This document shows, in pieces, positions 41,807 to 43,436 of a stretch of DNA of 43,436 nt. The notes beneath the pieces are model-generated. The model saw only the letters and a program-made list of their open reading frames with translations, had not been told where the DNA came from and did no database searches. How positions within the stretch are numbered: the first letter of the stretch is position 1; the number at the start of each line of letters is the position of its first letter. A program made the translations under genes and the position numbers. Where the stretch lies: NCBI GenBank assembly GCA_903821695.1, contig CAIJLX010000072.1, forward strand, positions 1 to 43,436, in the 5' to 3' direction. This DNA comes from an uncultured Alphaproteobacteria bacterium (GTDB lineage Bacteria; Pseudomonadota; Alphaproteobacteria; Rickettsiales; CAIJLX01).

Positions 41807-42475
41807 CTATAAATATGCAATAGGGTCTTTCAGGCCATTCTCGGCAAAGCCTTTCAGGCGCAGCAGGCAGCTATCACAATGGCCACAAGAGGTGCCGGTT
41901 GGGGTGGGGTCATAGCAGCTGAGGGTGTTGCTATAATCGACCCCTAATTTCGAACCTTTTTTGATGATCTCGGCTTTAGTGAGGGCGATCAGAGGAGCAT
42001 GTAATTGCAATTTGTTGCCTTCGACTCCGGCTTTCGTCGCCAGCGTTCCCATGGCTTCAAATGCGCGGATATATTCTGGTCGGCAATCGGGATAGCCACT
42101 ATAATCGAGTGCATTCACGCCAATAAAAATATCGCTCGCGCCGACCACTTCTGCAAACGCCAGGGCATAGGAAAGGAAGATGGTATTGCGCGCAGGAACA
42201 TAGGTGACGGGAATGTCTTTGCTCAATTGATCCTTGGGCACCGCGATATTAGAGGTGAGGGCAGAGCCACCAAAAATACGCAGATCAATTTGTGCAATGC
42301 GATGGTCTTTGATGCCTTGCGAAGTGGCCTGTTTTTTTGCCATTTCGAGCTCGATGCGATGGCGCTGGCCATAATCGAAGGAGAGGGCGTGGGGCGTGAA
42401 ACCTTCTGCTTTCGCGATGGCTAAAACGGTAGCGGAATCTAGCCCACCAGAGAGAAGAACGATCGCCTGTTTCAC
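41807..42475 (-). CDS. queC: 7-cyano-7-deazaguanine synthase QueC
   Basis: This encodes 222 aa. The PP-loop motif '[20 protein letters not shown]' is at residues ~6-25, '[11 protein letters not shown]' follows, and the C-terminal zinc site '[20 protein letters not shown]' has Cys-x9-Cys-x2-Cys-x2-Cys. QueC converts carboxy-deazaguanine to preQ0 with ATP and ammonia for queuosine synthesis. The start overlaps the queE stop by 4 nt, so both are made together. Confidence 0.97.
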   Translation of the reverse strand: MKQAIVLLSGGLDSATVLAIAKAEGFTPHALSFDYGQRHRIELEMAKKQATSQGIKDHRIAQIDLRIFGGSALTSNIAVPKDQLSKDIPVTYVPARNTIFLSYALAFAEVVGASDIFIGVNALDYSGYPDCRPEYIRAFEAMGTLATKAGVEGNKLQLHAPLIALTKAEIIKKGSKLGVDYSNTLSCYDPTPTGTSCGHCDSCLLRLKGFAENGLKDPIAYL

Positions 42476-43125
42476 GGAATCCCCATTATTTTGTGCAGTT
42501 GCAGGCTTAATCTTGCACCTGTTTGCTGGCTGATTTCAAGGCAACGTTTCAAGTTCGCTGCATTCTTGGTTGCATCACCTTCATCCATCGGCTGCACATA
42601 AATCGGTGTGGCGTGCGGCGTGATAGGTGCAATGTTATTATAAAGCGGATCACTCGCTGAAATGATAAATTTAATTCCTTCCGCTCGTGCTGCTAAATCC
42701 GGCCGCAGAGGTTGATAGCCAATCCCCGTATTCTTCGGCGACACCACCACCCGCACCGCCTCAGGCAATTTCCGCCAGAGCGTGCCGTTGGTTTCAATCT
42801 GCACCATAAACCCTTCCGCAATCAGCGCCTCACACAAAAGCTCAATCGGTTGGCGAAGGGGTTCCCCACCCGTGATCACCACAAGCTTACGCATCTGGGC
42901 TAACGCCAAAACTTCCTGAACCACATCAGTAAGCGTCCGCTCCGAAAAACTCTCAAACTCCGTATCACAAAACGAGCAGGCAAGGTTACACCCCCCCAGC
43001 CGCAAAAACACCGCCGGCACACCCGCCAGCGGTCCTTCCCCCTGAATCGTAGGAAATATCTCCTGCACCAACAACGTGCTGCCATCGCCCTTCTCAGGCG
43101 GCCTTATAGGATTTTGTCCGAACAT
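42472..43125 (-). CDS. queE: 7-carboxy-7-deazaguanine synthase QueE
   Basis: This encodes 217 aa. The radical-SAM cluster motif '[17 protein letters not shown]' is CX3CX2C, preceded by '[22 protein letters not shown]', the QueE-type entrance. '[12 protein letters not shown]' and '[11 protein letters not shown]' complete the SAM site, and 'VSPKNTG' is also typical. It rearranges carboxy-tetrahydropterin to carboxy-deazaguanine. QueD, the previous step, is not in this window. It overlaps queC and is divergent from the zinc-finger gene (52 nt apart). Confidence 0.96.
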   Translation of the reverse strand: MFGQNPIRPPEKGDGSTLLVQEIFPTIQGEGPLAGVPAVFLRLGGCNLACSFCDTEFESFSERTLTDVVQEVLALAQMRKLVVITGGEPLRQPIELLCEALIAEGFMVQIETNGTLWRKLPEAVRVVVSPKNTGIGYQPLRPDLAARAEGIKFIISASDPLYNNIAPITPHATPIYVQPMDEGDATKNAANLKRCLEISQQTGARLSLQLHKIMGIP

Positions 43126-43177
43126 AGCGCTCTATTAGACCTATTGACTTTGCCCGGCAAGTAGTTACCTTTCAGCC

Positions 43178-43360
43178 ATGCAACCCGCTGAAATTCAATA
43201 TGTTGACGACCACCATATCGCCTGTGATGGCGGGGGTGGGGCGTTGGGGCACCCTAAAATTTACCTACATATTAAAGATGACACGGGCAAAATAGATTGC
43301 CCTTATTGTGGCCGTAACTTCGTATACCGTGCGGCTTACGGCAAGAAATCGGCCCATTAG
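43178..43360 (+). CDS. zinc-finger protein of the zf-CHCC family (NDUFS6-like)
   Basis: This encodes 60 aa: 'HIACDGGGGALGHPKIYLHI' followed by 'DCPYCGRNFVYR'. The C...H...C-x2-C ligands and 'GHPKIYL' are hallmarks of the short bacterial zf-CHCC proteins related to mitochondrial complex I subunit NDUFS6. It is normally a small accessory protein in alphaproteobacteria. The stop TAG (43358-43360) directly abuts a probable IS end, so the last residues may have been altered. Confidence 0.88.
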   Translation: MQPAEIQYVDDHHIACDGGGGALGHPKIYLHIKDDTGKIDCPYCGRNFVYRAAYGKKSAH

Positions 43361-43436
43361 GCACTGTTAACAAACCTCAAGTTTGATAAAGGCAAGGGCA
43401 AGGAATGCCATGAAAGTGGAATCGAGTTTGTCGACC
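43361..43436 (-). mobile_element. edge of a probable IS5-like insertion sequence
   Basis: From 43361 the sequence begins GGCACTGTTAACAAACC, ending-like for IS5-related elements. A minus-strand frame (43436-43367) reads V-D-K-L-D-S-T-F-M-A-F-L-A-L-A-F-I-K-L-E-V-C and stops just inside it. The phrase DKLDSTF.AFL resembles the very C-terminus of IS5-type transposases ('RYDKLD..F.AF'). Only 70 bp of it are in the window. Confidence 0.5.
43367..43436 (-). CDS. transposase C-terminal end (partial)
   Basis: The last 22 codons before TAA (43369-43367) read 'VDKLDSTFMAFLALAFIKLE' then V-C. This is consistent with the C-terminal helix of an IS4/IS5-family DDE transposase. The body lies beyond the window. 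The frame has no catalytic residues in view, so the call rests on this motif and on the IS-like end at 43361. Confidence 0.45.
   Translation of the reverse strand, partial: VDKLDSTFMAFLALAFIKLEVC

Overview
The window looks like chromosomal DNA of a moderate-GC alphaproteobacterium. Supporting signs are a GTA/siphophage-type tail set with a TIM-barrel host-specificity protein, DUF2163 and NlpC/P60 genes, CpaC/CpaD-type pilus genes, a dcw (division and cell wall) cluster, and a possible CtrA box (TTAA-N7-TTAA). The order is not resolved. No rRNA, tRNA or CRISPR array was seen.

Layout. (1) 1-~9675, minus strand, visibly GC-richer: phage tail genes in the order tail tube (5' truncated), tail assembly chaperone, a small start-less reading frame, DUF2163/BR0599 protein, a fic gene with its own promoter and terminator, NlpC/P60 peptidase, 1239-aa tail-tip protein, DUF2793 protein and small phage proteins. 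No tape-measure or DUF2460 gene lies between the chaperone and the DUF2163 gene. (2) ~9676-14605, plus strand: the 3' part of a DUF2339 membrane-protein gene abutting the broken tail-tube gene, a YiiX-like permuted NlpC/P60 protein, and a three-domain LplT-Aas lysophospholipid flippase/acyltransferase. (3) 22895-14609, minus strand: a tightly packed eleven-gene operon. It encodes a small HTH regulator, an SPFH-SHOCT protein, two zinc-ribbon DUF4178 proteins, a 45-aa peptide, DUF350, a membrane-embedded spermidine-synthase-like protein, a small membrane protein, a Tat-exported FAD amine-oxidase-like enzyme and a large membrane protein. A promoter threaded through a perfect 17-bp inverted repeat precedes it. 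(4) 22896-23593: a non-coding block with TTCCCTGCAA boxes and a 67-bp tandem repeat (about 4.6 units), followed by an AT-rich orphan gene. (5) 34996-24296, minus strand: the upper dcw cluster mraZ-rsmH-ftsL-ftsI-murE-murF-mraY-murD-ftsW-murG, which ends after murG. (6) 35157-36878, plus strand: a second phage remnant with a truncated portal, a second DUF2793 paralogue and two small phage proteins. (7) 37068-43436: cpaC-cpaD, a DEAD-box helicase behind a structured leader, an unknown gene, a small secreted protein, queC-queE for 7-deazaguanine synthesis, a zinc-finger protein and the edge of a probable insertion sequence.

How it fits together. The dcw genes make and flip the peptidoglycan precursor and build the divisome, probably under MraZ autocontrol (three TGGGN boxes at 10-bp period). 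The SPFH/DUF4178/DUF350/polyamine operon reads as a self-regulated envelope-stress or polyamine module and is the best candidate for an under-described system. The phage parts look like decayed but still largely open-frame remnants. Functions come from motif recognition by eye, and no database search was run.
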